Below, in pieces: positions 1-11,329 of a stretch of 64,000 nucleotides of DNA. The position numbers were made by a program, and so were the translations under genes. Within the stretch, counting starts at the first letter, position 1, and each line of letters opens with the position of its first letter. Origin of the DNA: Gamarada debralockiae (Eukaryota > Ascomycota > Leotiomycetes > Helotiales > Hyphodiscaceae); the NCBI GenBank assembly GCA_002803225.1, contig NXFV01001802.1:40296-104295 (forward strand), given 5' to 3'. The notes below the pieces were generated by a model. The model saw nothing but the letters and a program-made list of their open reading frames with translations, did not search any database and was not told the DNA's origin.

Positions 1-544
1 ACTGTCTGATTTCAGAGCCTGCTCCCGGGGTCCACTCGTCGCTATGGGGTTGCTCGTATAGGTAGGATTGGGGAGGGGAGTCGCTGGTCCTGAAATACGC
101 ATATTTTGCATTCGCCCCTCGACGGTAGCTGTGTCTGACGTTTCGTATTCATAGGTAGAGTTGTAATTACCGGTGACGCTGTATGCCATTTCTGCAGAGG
201 TATTGAGTGGAGCATGGCCGGTGATATTCGCAGATGGATAGGTGGGGTTCGACGGTGTTGTTTGAGCGGGATAGTTGTCCCAATTCGAGAACTCGTGTTG
301 CGATGTCGATGGTTGACCTTCCAATACTTCAGCTGTAAGTTCTTCTCTTAGGAATTCCATACTCACCACTGTCAGATTGAGGCACCAACTGCTGGGTTTG
401 AGGCCGATCATATTGATACTCGGTTACCCCAGAAGCTGTCTTCCGAGTCTTGTACCAACCAAGTTGCTCATCATATAGCCAGTCAGACCAGGACTTCGTG
501 TGCGATGCTCTTTTACTTCTGTGCTTAGACGTTTTAGATGACAT
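1..544 (-). CDS. Conserved fungal hypothetical protein, 3' part off the left edge
   Basis: I do not recognise a function. The start ATG is at 544-542. Exon 1 runs to 367 and encodes a basic N-terminus followed by an aromatic-rich stretch (WSDWLYDEQLGWYK, then EYQYDRP around residue 45), a composition I have seen in uncharacterised Pezizomycotina proteins. Unspliced, the frame ends after 71 codons. A 34-nt intron (366-333, GTGAGT...TTACAG) restores an open frame of about 110 codons to the window edge, rich in Ser, Thr, Pro and Asn and probably disordered. The gene diverges from the Zn2Cys6-like gene starting at 1467. The intron is unusually short, so a small sequencing indel is the main alternative. 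Confidence 0.6.
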
Positions 545-1466
545 CTTGTCCCGGCGTCTTCAAGGAGGTTGGAAGCTTCGGCTGAGCTTCAAGGTGTTCA
601 CCCAGAGACTCTGGAACCTTCGACGAAACCACAACGCGGGTGGCATATTACTTGAGGGGACCGAAATTTCATGTATCTGGTGTAGGGAACTATGTTGATG
701 ATTCTGTTGCACATGTTGTATGGCGTAAGGTTGGTTGAGTTGAAGCTTCAGATGCCACCAAAAGCTGGCCTCATATATTGCCTGAGGTTTAAATTGCTTT
801 TTTCAGGCCTCAATCAACCACATCTCGAAGTGCTCCCCACTCTTTGCTGTCTGAGAGCATTCAGATACCAGCAGAGAAAACTTAACCATTCAAAAGCAGC
901 CACCTCCCCGTATCTTATTCTTCAAATGCATGCTAGCCTCTCTTATCAGAATGCTCTGCGTATGTCCAAGATGGTACAATGGCTTCACCGCGGCCAGGTC
1001 CCTGCCGTGACGCGAGCCTAACTTGACTTTGCGGCCCAATCATCCAGCTCCACAATTACTATCATGTGCTGTTCTGCGCTTCCAGTGGTTAAATATCTCG
1101 TTTTTAGCCAGACTGTCATGTACTATGGAAATTTCCAGCGAAGCTTGTCAACGTGTCAGGCTTTGTGCAGAGAAGTTCAGCCACTCCGTTCGTTTTCGTG
1201 CTTAAGCGCGGCCGCATATAAAGAAAGAAACCTCGCGGTGTATGGTATTTCGAGCTGTTAATCCGGCCGCGTACCAAGAGTAGCATATAGCACACGAGAA
1301 TCGCCCCGACTATTCATTCTTCCGAAGCTCTGTCGTGATATTTTTCTCCACCTTCCGATCCCCACCCCCCTTCTTTGAACGCGGTCGCTCCCCTTCGCCG
1401 AGTAGGACTCATTTCATTAGCTACTCTCAACACTCTCCCTCCCTCAAGTGGGCAGTCTCACTGAAC
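545..1466. other. Intergenic region between divergent genes
   Basis: About 920 bases separate the starts of two divergent genes. I see no convincing gene. The plus-strand frames of up to about 110 codons have no recognisable motif. CT-rich tracts near 1340-1445 precede the ATG at 1467, as is common in fungal promoters and 5' UTRs. Confidence 0.5.
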
Positions 1467-3233
1467 ATGAGTGGAATTTCGAACGAGTTGTACTGCTGCT
1501 ATCCATGTTGGGCGGGCAAGCATAAAGTAAGTGCTCGAAGTTTCAACCCCGTCGACGATGTAATCTGATCAAGTTTATAGTGTGATCGGAGTACCTCCAC
1601 CGGCCCTTGTACGAGATGCAATAGCCGTCTTCTCCGGGGAAGCAGTAATTTTCACGCGAGTCCTGCGCGGATGCCGGATTTTCCCGAACAACGTATGATA
1701 ATCACAAACCCTCTTGTGTTCCTACTAACCCTGCTTAAAGGGATACAAGAACAATTGCGCAAAGAAGGTTGGTCGGAACTTCTACGTTCCCTTGATACAC
1801 ATGTCCCTAATACTAGTGTTCTGCACCTTGACTTCCGCTGTTCCTCGTCCAATGCCACGACAAATCAAACCTCTAGTCTCATGGTCGATACGGTCTCTCT
1901 CGACATCCGTGGTGCCTATACGCATCGCAACCAGGACCTCACCGCTCAACTCGACCAAGCACTCTGGCGATATTTCTCTGTCAAACTTGAAGCCAGAGAG
2001 GCACAGTCAGAACTCATTTACCATGCTGTTCTTGCGGGCGGCTACCTACATCTGCTAGGCTCAGCTGTTGCATTGTTTCCACAAGTTCGGGTATCGATGG
2101 ATGGAACGCCTGTTGAATGCGAATCTGTTGAGTACCGTTTGGATTTGCAACTTAAGCGTCTTATCGTCTTCCGACTTGGCGATCTTATCACGGACGTCAT
2201 GAAATCAGTTCGGCTCGATCCTCCATCTAGCATACAGCCAAGGACTTCCTCTATGCCATATGCTGCCGCCGCCATCTTGCAATATGAAGTTGAACATGCA
2301 AGAAGTGGTCTGGGCCTCAAAACGGGAGCATTTGCTGAACACGTGATCGACGTAAGCAATACTCTATTAGCACCTAATCTCAAGTATCATATTGACTCCT
2401 TTCACGATCAGTCAATATCAAAAGGCCCCACTTTGAACTGGCTTTCGACCATTGATAGTGAATTGAAAGACCGCCTAGCCAGAGACTGTGGCAGATACAC
2501 TGATTGGAGATCTGTGTTTGAGGGGTCTACCAACCAACTTCGTCGTCGTGCAGGGCAAATATCAATCGTCGCTCATCTATCTCAATCCTTGTTTAGTCCT
2601 GAGCATCATAGAGAACCTCACATTCCCCTTCCCCCGCGCCCGCCGCCCTATGCTCAAGAACTGCAGCCTCCAATGCGACGATCGGCACCACGGAGATTAT
2701 CTGGCCGAGTCTTGTTGATGAACAGAAATTCGACGAGTCCAAGCCCCGCACTCCCAAATTCCTCTTCATACTTTACGCCTAGTACTGCGGGAACGAATGC
2801 ACCTTCCTCCACCACAACGGATTCATACACTCTTAATCCGCCGAATGGGCTCGCAAATTACCCTATCAGATCACAGAAGCCCCCTCGCTCTCCTCGTGCT
2901 TCCTCATACTATACGCCTCGTACAGTTGCTGGAAACTACTGGATTGGCTCTAGTACAAATCAGCAACCACTATCCAACGAATTTCTCAATCTTGAGATGT
3001 CCAAAACTTTGCAGCCTCACAGCAACCAAACTCCTCCCAGGTTCACCTCCCAGGGTGAACAAGGAACCCAGACCGAGGAGTTTTTTGAATCCCAGGTTGC
3101 TATCAACTCATTCCAGAGCGAAGAGGATGTCCAGGCTGGGATTTTCACGGAATCTTCATTTCCTTTTATCAACACCGAGGACCATGATATTGCCGGGGAG
3201 GAGGCATACATGGGTCCCGGTTTCTTTTTCTGA
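1467..3233 (+). CDS. Zn2Cys6-like protein with a degenerate zinc cluster
   Basis: Two exons: 1467-1526 and 1581-3233, with intron 1527-1580 (GTAAGT...TTATAG), giving about 570 residues. The splice joins residues 11-33 into a binuclear zinc-cluster pattern: Cys11, Cys14, Cys21, Cys30 and Cys33 with the usual Lys18/Lys20 and CDRS. The sixth cysteine, expected near residue 41 (CX7C), is Ser encoded by AGC. Without it the second zinc site should be weakened or lost, so DNA binding is uncertain. Residues after about 50 form a globular region of roughly 270 residues that I do not recognise as the classic fungal_trans domain. The last 230 residues are Pro/Ser/Thr-rich and probably disordered. It could be a regulator that has lost DNA binding or a non-DNA-binding paralogue. 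The gene model is good; the function is uncertain. Confidence 0.72.
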
Positions 3234-4924
3234 CGTGGCCTAAACTGGCCCGACCCCCAGTCCTTGACTGAATTTCTCACCAAGGCCTGGGTCTGTACAA
3301 ATAGATTTTCTTTATCTCCTTGGTTGAGGTTTCCTCCCATATCTTATACGACAGGCATGAAAGAAGGATCAGGCTTCGAAGACGATCAGCGGTCCATAGT
3401 TCAACGAATTTCCTTGGTTGGCATTCACAGGACACACAGCTACGATTATGACGTTAATGATATGCTCTATTTTTCTTTCATTGTGTCATTACCTTAGTAC
3501 GCCTCACACTCTTGAGGTTATATCACAATCGAATGGGAACGTTCCACCAAATGAGTGTTCATGTGACGTGTTGAATGAACGATGGACAAATAACACGGAT
3601 CCATCAGAGGAGGCTTAAACACCCACTTATCATTTTTCAAAATATTTGATTGTGTCTTGATTTTCCATTGTTTGAGTTGAATTACAAAGCAACAGATTCA
3701 AGTGGTCCGTGGAAAATCACAGTCCTTTGTCCAGATATTTACGCCCCATTCTGCTCTAATTCCACTGAGCTTTCCGAAAAATGGCTTATGTATTGGAGTT
3801 TCTTGAAAAGACTTCTTTTGGAAGCCCCAAAACATTGAATTGACAAAACACACTGGAGTCTTTGATGGCGCCTGAGAGTTCTGGTAACTCACTTGCAGGT
3901 AGTTGCCTTCTTTCGCGATTATCACTCCAGCCGAGCTCCAATTACTTTAAATTCTCACCCCGTCATGGTGCAAGGATTAAGATTTCTAAACAATCCGGAA
4001 ATTCTCAAATCGCGGCACTAACTCAAGTCCACCATCACCAATTTGCAGCTAAATCAAAATCTCTGCTGTCCGTCTCAGTCGATCACTTCAACATAACTCC
4101 GACGCCATGACCGATGCTGTGCTACTTCAACTCAATCGGCTCCCCCGGCGATGACGAAGAATAGTACGAAGACCATGAGAAGGGTTACATTGTACGGCCA
4201 GCGACTTGGCACAAAGTCACTGTTCGGCAGAGTCTAATTTGATCGCTTACAAAAACCGTGAAGTATCGCAGTATTGGTGCATGGGAATCAAGGGCAACAG
4301 TCTCCTTTTGGATCTCGCAGGAGCGACTCCAAAACACACGAATACCGCTATATGGAAACCTGCGCTATCAAAAACCCAGGCATGACCTGCAGCAGCTAGA
4401 GTTCCACTTCCATTCGTGTTCAAATCCGTTGACCATGTTCATATTGCGAACGAGCCACGAGGCTTGCTCATCCATGAAAATTGAGTAAGGTCTGATCGTA
4501 GGCACCCAAGCAAAACCTTCCAAAATTTCGACCAGCGATAGAGGTGATGATCTCAGTACCGAGTAATATTATATGCTGAGATGCATTCGTCGATGATATG
4601 AGTATTTTCGAGCACTCTAGAGCGTGCTTCTGTCTGGCGGGTCTTCAATGGCGGCGAGTACCTAAAAGGTTGAGTATCATGCTCGAGGCTCTGGATGCAA
4701 GTATGATTTCGAGCCGATAGCCGATGTAGAAGATGGCGTGAATGAGACAGCTTGATGGAAGCCTTCTTGATCCACCTCTAGTCATCCTTACTGTCTCCTC
4801 CGGCTGCATTGTAGGAAGGAGACAGGGCCACGGGCTAATTCGAAATCCTCCATGGAGCGTCGAGTTCTCCAAAGACTTCATATATAAAGCTGCAACAAAC
4901 CTTGAGACACCAGGAGCCAAACAA
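3234..4924. other. Intergenic region with a possible coding relic
   Basis: About 1.7 kb without an intact gene. Between about 4107 and 4490 the plus strand has protein-like stretches interrupted by stops and frame changes (for example a segment reading GYIVRPATWHKVTVRQ near 4180, and one reading FKSVDHVHIANEPRG near 4420). It may be a decayed gene, but I cannot name a family. The rest shows no signal I can support. Confidence 0.3.
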
Positions 4925-6853
4925 TCAAACAAGATCTACTTCATCGATTTTGAGGTCACGGTGCGGTGCGAAGTCTCCGGGCACCATAACCATAAGGTAG
5001 GAATACATATGTGCCTGCAAAAAGCACGGGCTGATCAAGCGATACCCATCAGCAACTCTTCTCAAGACGAAAGGACTCATGCCGCCCTGGAGGTAGTAAA
5101 TTTGATCGCCATTCTGGGCGTAGCAGTTTCCCGCAACAACTCCTGTATTTCCCCTTTCCGTGACAAACATTTGGCATCCGTGCACTAAGGAGAACATTGT
5201 TCGTTCAAAGGATATGAGCTTTGATGGTCCGTTTACAACATCCGCGAATAGATCTTTGGCTCCTGGAAATTTGCGCCAAGAGATGTATTGCTCATATAAT
5301 GTTGGCGAAATTGCGAGGCTATCAGGTCCTTTGCGTAGCAGGGAGGAGTGAAAAACATCTGATTTTTGGATGGACGATAAAGAAATCGACGAAACTTTCT
5401 GCCAAAACCAGTTCTCCCAATCAATTATAATGTCCAAAAGTCTGGCTGTGAGGTCCGCAGGGTTGTTTAAGCCTGTCACTGCGTCGCCAACACTGCTCAA
5501 CGACACGATATCTTCAAGAAACGATCCGGCCAAAACAAGGTGGGAATCATTTCTTTGGAAGAGACCTGATCTACTCCAAGATATATTGTTGCAATCGATA
5601 TGTATATGCATAGCATCCTCTCGTTTTCGGAAAGTAGATGGTACATGGGTCATGCGCCATAACGTCTTGTCGTGAGCCCATGGCTGCCGTAAATCTGGCA
5701 CCCATGACGGTAGTTCACCCGTCCGGCCGGAATCTGCACACGCACTGAGAACATCCAATGACTTTGTTCTGACAATTCGTTTAATAGCCCATTCTCTGTA
5801 TACTGTCTCGACAGGCTTAGAGTAATTGATTTCAACGTCATCCGTATCTTCGACGACGCCTAAGATAGCATATAACTTATCACGAGGATCAGAACAACTC
5901 GCTCCTTGAGTATGACGAAGCACAGTCAGAAGGTTCGATGTGTTGACGTCAGAGACGGCGTTCAAAGTAACTTGGGTGACTCTATGTGCTCCCATGACAG
6001 GGAAGAACCTTCGAAGTTCCGTTGAAGTCGCTGAGTGGGGCCGGAGGATGAATCTCGCTGCGTCTTCGATTACGGACCAGGGAACCTCGATCCCCCCACA
6101 TAAAAATATAGCTTCCTGGGACACACCAAGTTCCTGGATAATCCAGAGGCGCTCAAACCAAGATCTGTTGAACAGTCGTGAAAGGTGCGCCCAAGCATTG
6201 ACATCGGCAAGCGGGTTATCATGGCGATCTTTCTGAGAACTCTCAACAAGCATCTGAACGACTTCTTCCGTGTTGGCAACATTGCTTGCAGATGATAGGT
6301 GCATTGCAATTTTGGCAGCTGCCAACGTCAGAGCATATGATCCTTGTTCCAAGAGATCTATACCCCAAATCTCTTTTGCGAACTGCATTCGTGAGTCTAT
6401 GGGCTCGCTGTAGTCACCAAGGTATATAATGACTCTCCTAGCACCTTGGTAAATTGATTTCATTCTCTGGACCTGCTCGCTTCGCTCCTTCGTGTTCTTT
6501 TGGTCAATACACAGTGCATCAATCCACAACAAGAGACGTCGATTTGCTGCTTGCCCTGTTCTCCGCTTTCGGAGATTTCGAAGAGCTGAGTGGAGATTTG
6601 GAGTGACGTCAAATTGGTGACCAACGCGGCCACTGTTAAGAAAGATGGGAAGTTTCTGAGTATCGTCTCCCCAAGCGTAAGATAATGCTTCGTAGCTTGG
6701 GCATTCGTTCACGGAGTAGGTGTGTATGCTGCATATCATCATGCTTGTTGCAGCGCCAGGGTGAATTTCGATGAGTCTAAGGCCGGAAGACGGGTCTTCT
6801 AATCGATCATAGCGGTACGATCCTGGGAAAGAGAAATGTGGGAAGCCGTCCAT
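4925..6853 (-). CDS. HET-domain (heterokaryon incompatibility) protein
   Basis: A single-exon frame. The Met at 6853 gives 642 residues and starts about 12 residues before the conserved YRYDRL...GLRLIEIHPG lead-in. An in-frame Met at 7066 would add 71 residues unlike the family. Hallmarks of the HET domain (PF06985) are YEALSYAWGDD around residue 55, LLLWIDALCIDQ around 110, then SEQVQRM, and WFERLWIIQELGVS further on. A middle segment reads DPRDKLYAILGVV and LPSWVPDL, as in HET-6/het-e-like proteins. The C-terminus has the usual low-conservation tail ending in a FVLRRVADGYRLI block. Such proteins trigger cell death after fusion of incompatible hyphae or act in innate-immunity-like responses. 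No partner gene (NLR or SesB type) is adjacent. Paralogous to the broken HET gene at 52.9-55.0 kb. Confidence 0.9.
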   Translation of the reverse strand: MDGFPHFSFPGSYRYDRLEDPSSGLRLIEIHPGAATSMMICSIHTYSVNECPSYEALSYAWGDDTQKLPIFLNSGRVGHQFDVTPNLHSALRNLRKRRTGQAANRRLLLWIDALCIDQKNTKERSEQVQRMKSIYQGARRVIIYLGDYSEPIDSRMQFAKEIWGIDLLEQGSYALTLAAAKIAMHLSSASNVANTEEVVQMLVESSQKDRHDNPLADVNAWAHLSRLFNRSWFERLWIIQELGVSQEAIFLCGGIEVPWSVIEDAARFILRPHSATSTELRRFFPVMGAHRVTQVTLNAVSDVNTSNLLTVLRHTQGASCSDPRDKLYAILGVVEDTDDVEINYSKPVETVYREWAIKRIVRTKSLDVLSACADSGRTGELPSWVPDLRQPWAHDKTLWRMTHVPSTFRKREDAMHIHIDCNNISWSRSGLFQRNDSHLVLAGSFLEDIVSLSSVGDAVTGLNNPADLTARLLDIIIDWENWFWQKVSSISLSSIQKSDVFHSSLLRKGPDSLAISPTLYEQYISWRKFPGAKDLFADVVNGPSKLISFERTMFSLVHGCQMFVTERGNTGVVAGNCYAQNGDQIYYLQGGMSPFVLRRVADGYRLISPCFLQAHMYSYLMVMVPGDFAPHRDLKIDEVDLV

Positions 6854-7066
6854 TGGGACAATGGAGGCCTGCCTAGCATGAGTTGTGAGGATGAATTCGT
6901 CGTTAGTCCAGATGAATTGTAATGAGGCAACGAATAGAGAACTTTTTATATTGTGTAAAGACGTGTGGTAGTCGATGCCGGGTATTTTAATGTGAGGAGA
7001 GGATGGATTGAGAAGTTGGGGCGAAGTGAACGGCGCGTAGTGTCTCTGCCAGGTTGAGCTGCACAA

Positions 7067-8485
7067 GCGAGACTTGCAGCCGCAGCATTACAGTGATTTT
7101 CTCTTACCCTCGATTTTTTAGAACCCAGAATTTACCTTATTATAACTCGGCCGTTATGCTTGCATTCATGTTTATATAAAGTAAAATTGATAATTATATA
7201 TATAGTAGCTATTATACAAAAGGGATCTTAATACAAAGCAGTTTTGGAGAAGGTGGAATAGGGTGCCACAATCGTATTTTAATGTTCCTTGCGCGTGAGC
7301 CATAACTTTAAGGCTAAAATAAATCAAAAGTCAGAGCATCAAAAACGCGATTCTAGGCACCCTTATATAGCTCCTTTAAAATAGGATTATATTAAGAATC
7401 ATCATATTATATAAGAGAATTTATTATAAAGATTAATTAAGTAAAGTCTATGATTTTGAGGGTTCATAAATCGAGGGGCAAGGGAAAATTGCTGATTACA
7501 CACTAGTTATGCAATTGGTTGTAACTAGCCTGCAATCGCGAAATCGCAACCACACAAAGCTCGCAAAATAATAAAATAAAATACCCACTTATAACACAAT
7601 AACCATACACACAGATATTAAACCCTTAGATGAAATTAACCTTGATGCATACATCTATAATTAGATAAAAGGAATTGTATTATAAAGTTGTTTTAGTCAA
7701 GGAGTGGGAAGGCTTCAAAATCGAGTTTCTAAGACTCTGGGCGATTGGGCGGTAGCCGAGGAGGTAATAGAGAGCAATTCTGGGGTTTTGCCCATTTGTA
7801 ATAAAGGCTTTACTTGAGCGTTCCTTATACACATAGGTAAAGATGTGTATGATTTTTCATGCAATGTAAAGTAATGGAGAAGAATGGTGGTTGAGATGGA
7901 AAAGGGCAATTTTCGTATTTTTCGCAATTTTTGTGTAGTTGCAATACGAGGCTAGTCCTGTAGAAAAGATTCTGCAAGGCTGTAGTTTCTCGGATTTCAA
8001 ATCGAATCCTATAATTTGAGCTTCCATGTTTGCCACGAAAGAGACAGAGCATGCGCGAAGGAAAGTCTGAAGAAAGACAGCACTTTCGAGTGTTTTATCA
8101 CACGTGAGAAATATGTTGCCTCTTGACTGACCCTGCTGCATGAACTGACAACCTGACCATTGATACCAAGCGTCGACAATTTTACTATTTCGTGTTTGTT
8201 GGTGCTGTCATTGTCATCGTCAAAGGGCACATCAGCTGCGTCCCAGACAGATCTGTTCGTTCTAACAACGCTGAGCCCTCCACACAGTGCGGTGAAAGAA
8301 ATAAGTTTCTTGCCGCCCATGCCTAGAACTGGAGCTCAGTTTTCTTTTCAACTCCACGTGGAAACTCTCAGGTATTGGAACCGCAGTCTGGACTTCGAAG
8401 AGAAGCTCGCGACCACCGGCACCATGTCTCGGGACTCTGGATTCATGTTGGGCTTCGATATACGGTGCTGACGCCTTTGTAGTCT
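7067..8485. other. AT-rich gene-free region
   Basis: From about 7080 to 7720 the sequence is clearly AT-richer than the genes on either side, with long A/T runs and no open frame of note. This is typical of RIP-mutated or subunit-repeat DNA in ascomycetes. A short inverted repeat, CTAGTTA...TAACTAG, lies near 7502-7527. From 7720 to 8485 composition returns towards normal; reverse frames of 70-100 codons there overlap one another and have no recognisable domain. Confidence 0.45.
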
Positions 8486-9430
8486 TCAATCAATTACTCC
8501 GACCTCCCTCGCACCCTTTCCTCTCAAAACCTCCACAACCTCCCCATGCCCATTTTCCACCGCCATCCTCAACGCCGTCCACCCGGCCCTCCCAACCCCT
8601 GCCCCTTGTCCCGCCCTCTCATCAATCCTTGACCCTCCTTCCACCAGCACCCTCACAACCTCCAAATGCCCGTACTCAGCAGCAGCCATCAGCGCCGTCC
8701 TCCCATGATACCCGCTTGGCTGCGCATTAACATCCGCTCCTCTCTCCAAAAGTAAGTTGACTGCTTCCAAATTTCCGTTGGTACAAGCAGCCTGAAGGGC
8801 TGTGAGGCCTTTGTAGCGGGCTGGAGGTGCATTCACGTTTGCTCCTGATTCTAGCAGTTTATGCATAATTGCAATGGAGCCCATTTCGGAAGCTGCTTGG
8901 AGGGGGGTACGACCGTGGTTAAACGCAATCCCCGCCTCCACCTCCGCTCCTTCCTTCAACAACATCTCTACAATCGCCAAATGCCCACCTTCAGCAGCAG
9001 CCTGCAGTGGCGTCCTCCCATTATATCTTACCGCCTCTGCGTTCACGTTGGCTCCCGCCTCCAACAAAACCTTTACAACCTCTTCATGCCCTTCTAAAGC
9101 AGCGAGAGCCAATGCGGTACGTCCCCCATTGTTGCCACCCGCAGCATTTACGTCTGCGTTGTGTGAAAGGAGGAGGCGGACGATGGAGAGGCGGCCGTGA
9201 TGACATGCTGCTTGGAGAGCGGTTTGGCCGTACCAAGCGATGGGAGGATCGTTGATGGCTGACTGGTCAGTGGATATGAGGGTGGTGACGAGGGGGAGGT
9301 TGCCGGATGCAGAGGCGAGTTGGAGGGGTGTGGGGCCAGGCTCCTGGTTGCCGTCATTGACATCTTCTTCCTCGTCTTCATCGAAATCAGTTCCTGGTCC
9401 TCCTATCCAGGTATGATAGGAGTGGGACAT
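8486..9430 (-). CDS. Ankyrin-repeat protein
   Basis: A complete single-exon frame of 314 residues. After an acidic N-terminus (DEDEEEDVNDG around residue 18) there are about seven consecutive ankyrin repeats, each near 35 residues with the consensus GRTALQAAAEGGHLEVVELLLE.GADVNA. Some repeats carry a short insert (for example AVRYNG, AFNHG, PSGYHG) before the GRT turn, so the unit is slightly longer than the canonical 33. There is no signal peptide, membrane segment or second domain. Ankyrin-only proteins of this kind mediate protein-protein contacts; no substrate or pathway can be inferred from the sequence. It is transcribed in the same direction as MTG2 upstream. Confidence 0.9.
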   Translation of the reverse strand: MSHSYHTWIGGPGTDFDEDEEEDVNDGNQEPGPTPLQLASASGNLPLVTTLISTDQSAINDPPIAWYGQTALQAACHHGRLSIVRLLLSHNADVNAAGGNNGGRTALALAALEGHEEVVKVLLEAGANVNAEAVRYNGRTPLQAAAEGGHLAIVEMLLKEGAEVEAGIAFNHGRTPLQAASEMGSIAIMHKLLESGANVNAPPARYKGLTALQAACTNGNLEAVNLLLERGADVNAQPSGYHGRTALMAAAEYGHLEVVRVLVEGGSRIDERAGQGAGVGRAGWTALRMAVENGHGEVVEVLRGKGAREVGVID

Positions 9431-9703
9431 GTGAGTTGACTTGTTAGACGTTTAGGATGTCGACGTGATGGATGACGAATTAGGAAGGTCACTCGTAGGC
9501 CTTGTGACGAGTGTTTTGCGCCGCATGGGCTTCGCACGTGATGGAGGCAAGGGCATGGAGGTTCGGACTTCCGAATTGGGCCTTTGAAGTTGGCTTGACA
9601 TGAAACGATAGAGTTAGAAAGTTTGGAGAATCTCTCTTAAACAGACAACTGAGTCTGGAATATACAACATATAATACATTGACTTTCAGCTGAACCTCTC
9701 AAC

Positions 9704-11329
9704 CTACTCATCCAGTAGACCAACAGTCCACTCCGTAATCTTTTCAACACCATGCCCATTAATAGCACTAATGGGAATAGCCTCGACCTTCTTTCTCCAG
9801 TATTCCTTCTGTCCAGAAGGATGTTCTACTCTTCCCTTTGACACGTCCTCCAAATAAACCTTCAAATTCTCAAAATTTTCCTTGGTACCAGGTAAATCCG
9901 CTTTCGTAGCAACTACGAACCAAGGTTTCCCCGCAATGCTCGGTACTTGGGGCGCCAGGGGCGTTTCGAAGTTTGGCCCAGAATTGACCACGATACTTTC
10001 CGAACGGTTGGCTAAAGCGTCTTCGACGGATGTGAAGGGACTCCATTTCACGACCATCTCGGAATTATCTTTTTCTTCTTGGATCTTCATCGATTCGTAG
10101 AGTCCGACTTCTTTCCACAGACCCTTTAGAGCTTCGACTGCGTCGCCGGCTCCGAGATCAATGACGAAAGCAAGAACGCGTGCTCGTTCCACGTGTCTTA
10201 GAAAACTGATACCCAAGCCCTTGTCTAGATGTGCATCTTGTATCAGGCCAGGAATATCCGCGATCGTGAAATTCGTTCTTGGCTCACCGGTCTCGTAGGA
10301 GGATTTGGCGAGAGGTCGACCTTTATGATCATCTAAGACCACTGTCCCGATATTTGGCTGTAGTGTCGTGAATGCCCAATCCCCAACTCGTGCTCGACTC
10401 CTGCTCATAGCTCGTAACAATGTGCTCTTCCCTGCATTCGGCAATCCAACGAGCCCAACATCCGCAAGAAGCTTCAATTCCAATTCCAGCGTAATCATCG
10501 TGCCCTGTTCCCCTTTCGTAGCAAATTTTGGCCTAGGGGCAGTCTTCGTAACAAAATGCGGATTCCCCAATCCCCCCACAGCACCAGCAGCAAGCAAAAT
10601 AGGCCTCTTCATCGGCACCGATAAATCCAGCGAAATAGGAGCTTTAGCCTGCGCCATAGCCAAAGGCGATTTCCTCCCCTTAGGCAAAGAAGGGAATTCC
10701 GCAGTCGCAACATCCTCCCTTGTAATCGCCGGATACAGCAACCATTTCTCCCTATCCCATTTCCACGGTGTCGGTCCCCCTGCCTCCAACTTCCTCTTCT
10801 CCTCTTCCTCAGCAGCGTAGTCCGTTCTCTCAATCTCGCGGATGACTGTTCCGACAGGTACAGTGATGACTACATCTTCTCCCTTCTCTCCGCCTCGTGT
10901 TTTGCCTTGTCCGTTCTTCCCGCGTCCGGCTTTGATGTGGTTGCGTCGCGCGAGTTTGTGGAGGCTGGTTTCGCCCCGTACGGCTTGGATGTAGACGTTC
11001 CCTCCGCTGCCTCCGTCGCCGCCATTTGCTGGGCCGGCGGCGATGTATTTCTCGCGAAGGAAGGAGATGCAGCCATGTCCGCCTGAGCCAGCGTGGAGGG
11101 TTACGGTTGCCTTGTCGGAGAAGACTGTGCGGGAGTAATCGGTAGGAGGGGGATTGAGGTGAGAACCTTCTTCGTAGGTTTGGCGGGTTGGTTCAATGGA
11201 GGTGGTTTCATTGCGGCGTTGGAAGGCATTGACAAGGGATCGAGAAGTCCGTCCAGCTGTGGTGGGTATTAGGAAGGGATAGAGGAATGGGGTTAATGTG
11301 CCTTGTATCGTGGAACATCTTGGAGGCAT
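9704..11329 (-). CDS. MTG2: Mitochondrial Obg-family GTPase MTG2
   Basis: A ribosome-assembly GTPase of the Obg/CgtA family that in yeast associates with the mitochondrial large ribosomal subunit. The start at 11329 gives 541 residues beginning with a basic, Ser/Thr-rich, acid-poor leader that fits a mitochondrial presequence; the frame stays open to 11473, but that extension looks non-native. The glycine-rich Obg fold spans about residues 72-290 (HAGSGGHGCISFLREKY, then GGDGGSGGNV). It carries a fungal insertion around 170-240. The G domain has G1 GLPNAGKST near 295, G3 DIPGL near 358 and G4 ATKAD near 460, with a SAI G5 element near the C-terminus. Length is close to yeast Mtg2 (518). A housekeeping gene; no introns. 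Confidence 0.95.
   Translation of the reverse strand: MPPRCSTIQGTLTPFLYPFLIPTTAGRTSRSLVNAFQRRNETTSIEPTRQTYEEGSHLNPPPTDYSRTVFSDKATVTLHAGSGGHGCISFLREKYIAAGPANGGDGGSGGNVYIQAVRGETSLHKLARRNHIKAGRGKNGQGKTRGGEKGEDVVITVPVGTVIREIERTDYAAEEEEKRKLEAGGPTPWKWDREKWLLYPAITREDVATAEFPSLPKGRKSPLAMAQAKAPISLDLSVPMKRPILLAAGAVGGLGNPHFVTKTAPRPKFATKGEQGTMITLELELKLLADVGLVGLPNAGKSTLLRAMSRSRARVGDWAFTTLQPNIGTVVLDDHKGRPLAKSSYETGEPRTNFTIADIPGLIQDAHLDKGLGISFLRHVERARVLAFVIDLGAGDAVEALKGLWKEVGLYESMKIQEEKDNSEMVVKWSPFTSVEDALANRSESIVVNSGPNFETPLAPQVPSIAGKPWFVVATKADLPGTKENFENLKVYLEDVSKGRVEHPSGQKEYWRKKVEAIPISAINGHGVEKITEWTVGLLDE

Noticed and set aside
4742..5188. Plus-strand ORF of 148 codons
   Set aside because: It overlaps the 3' end of the HET gene on the other strand and has no motif; a shadow frame.
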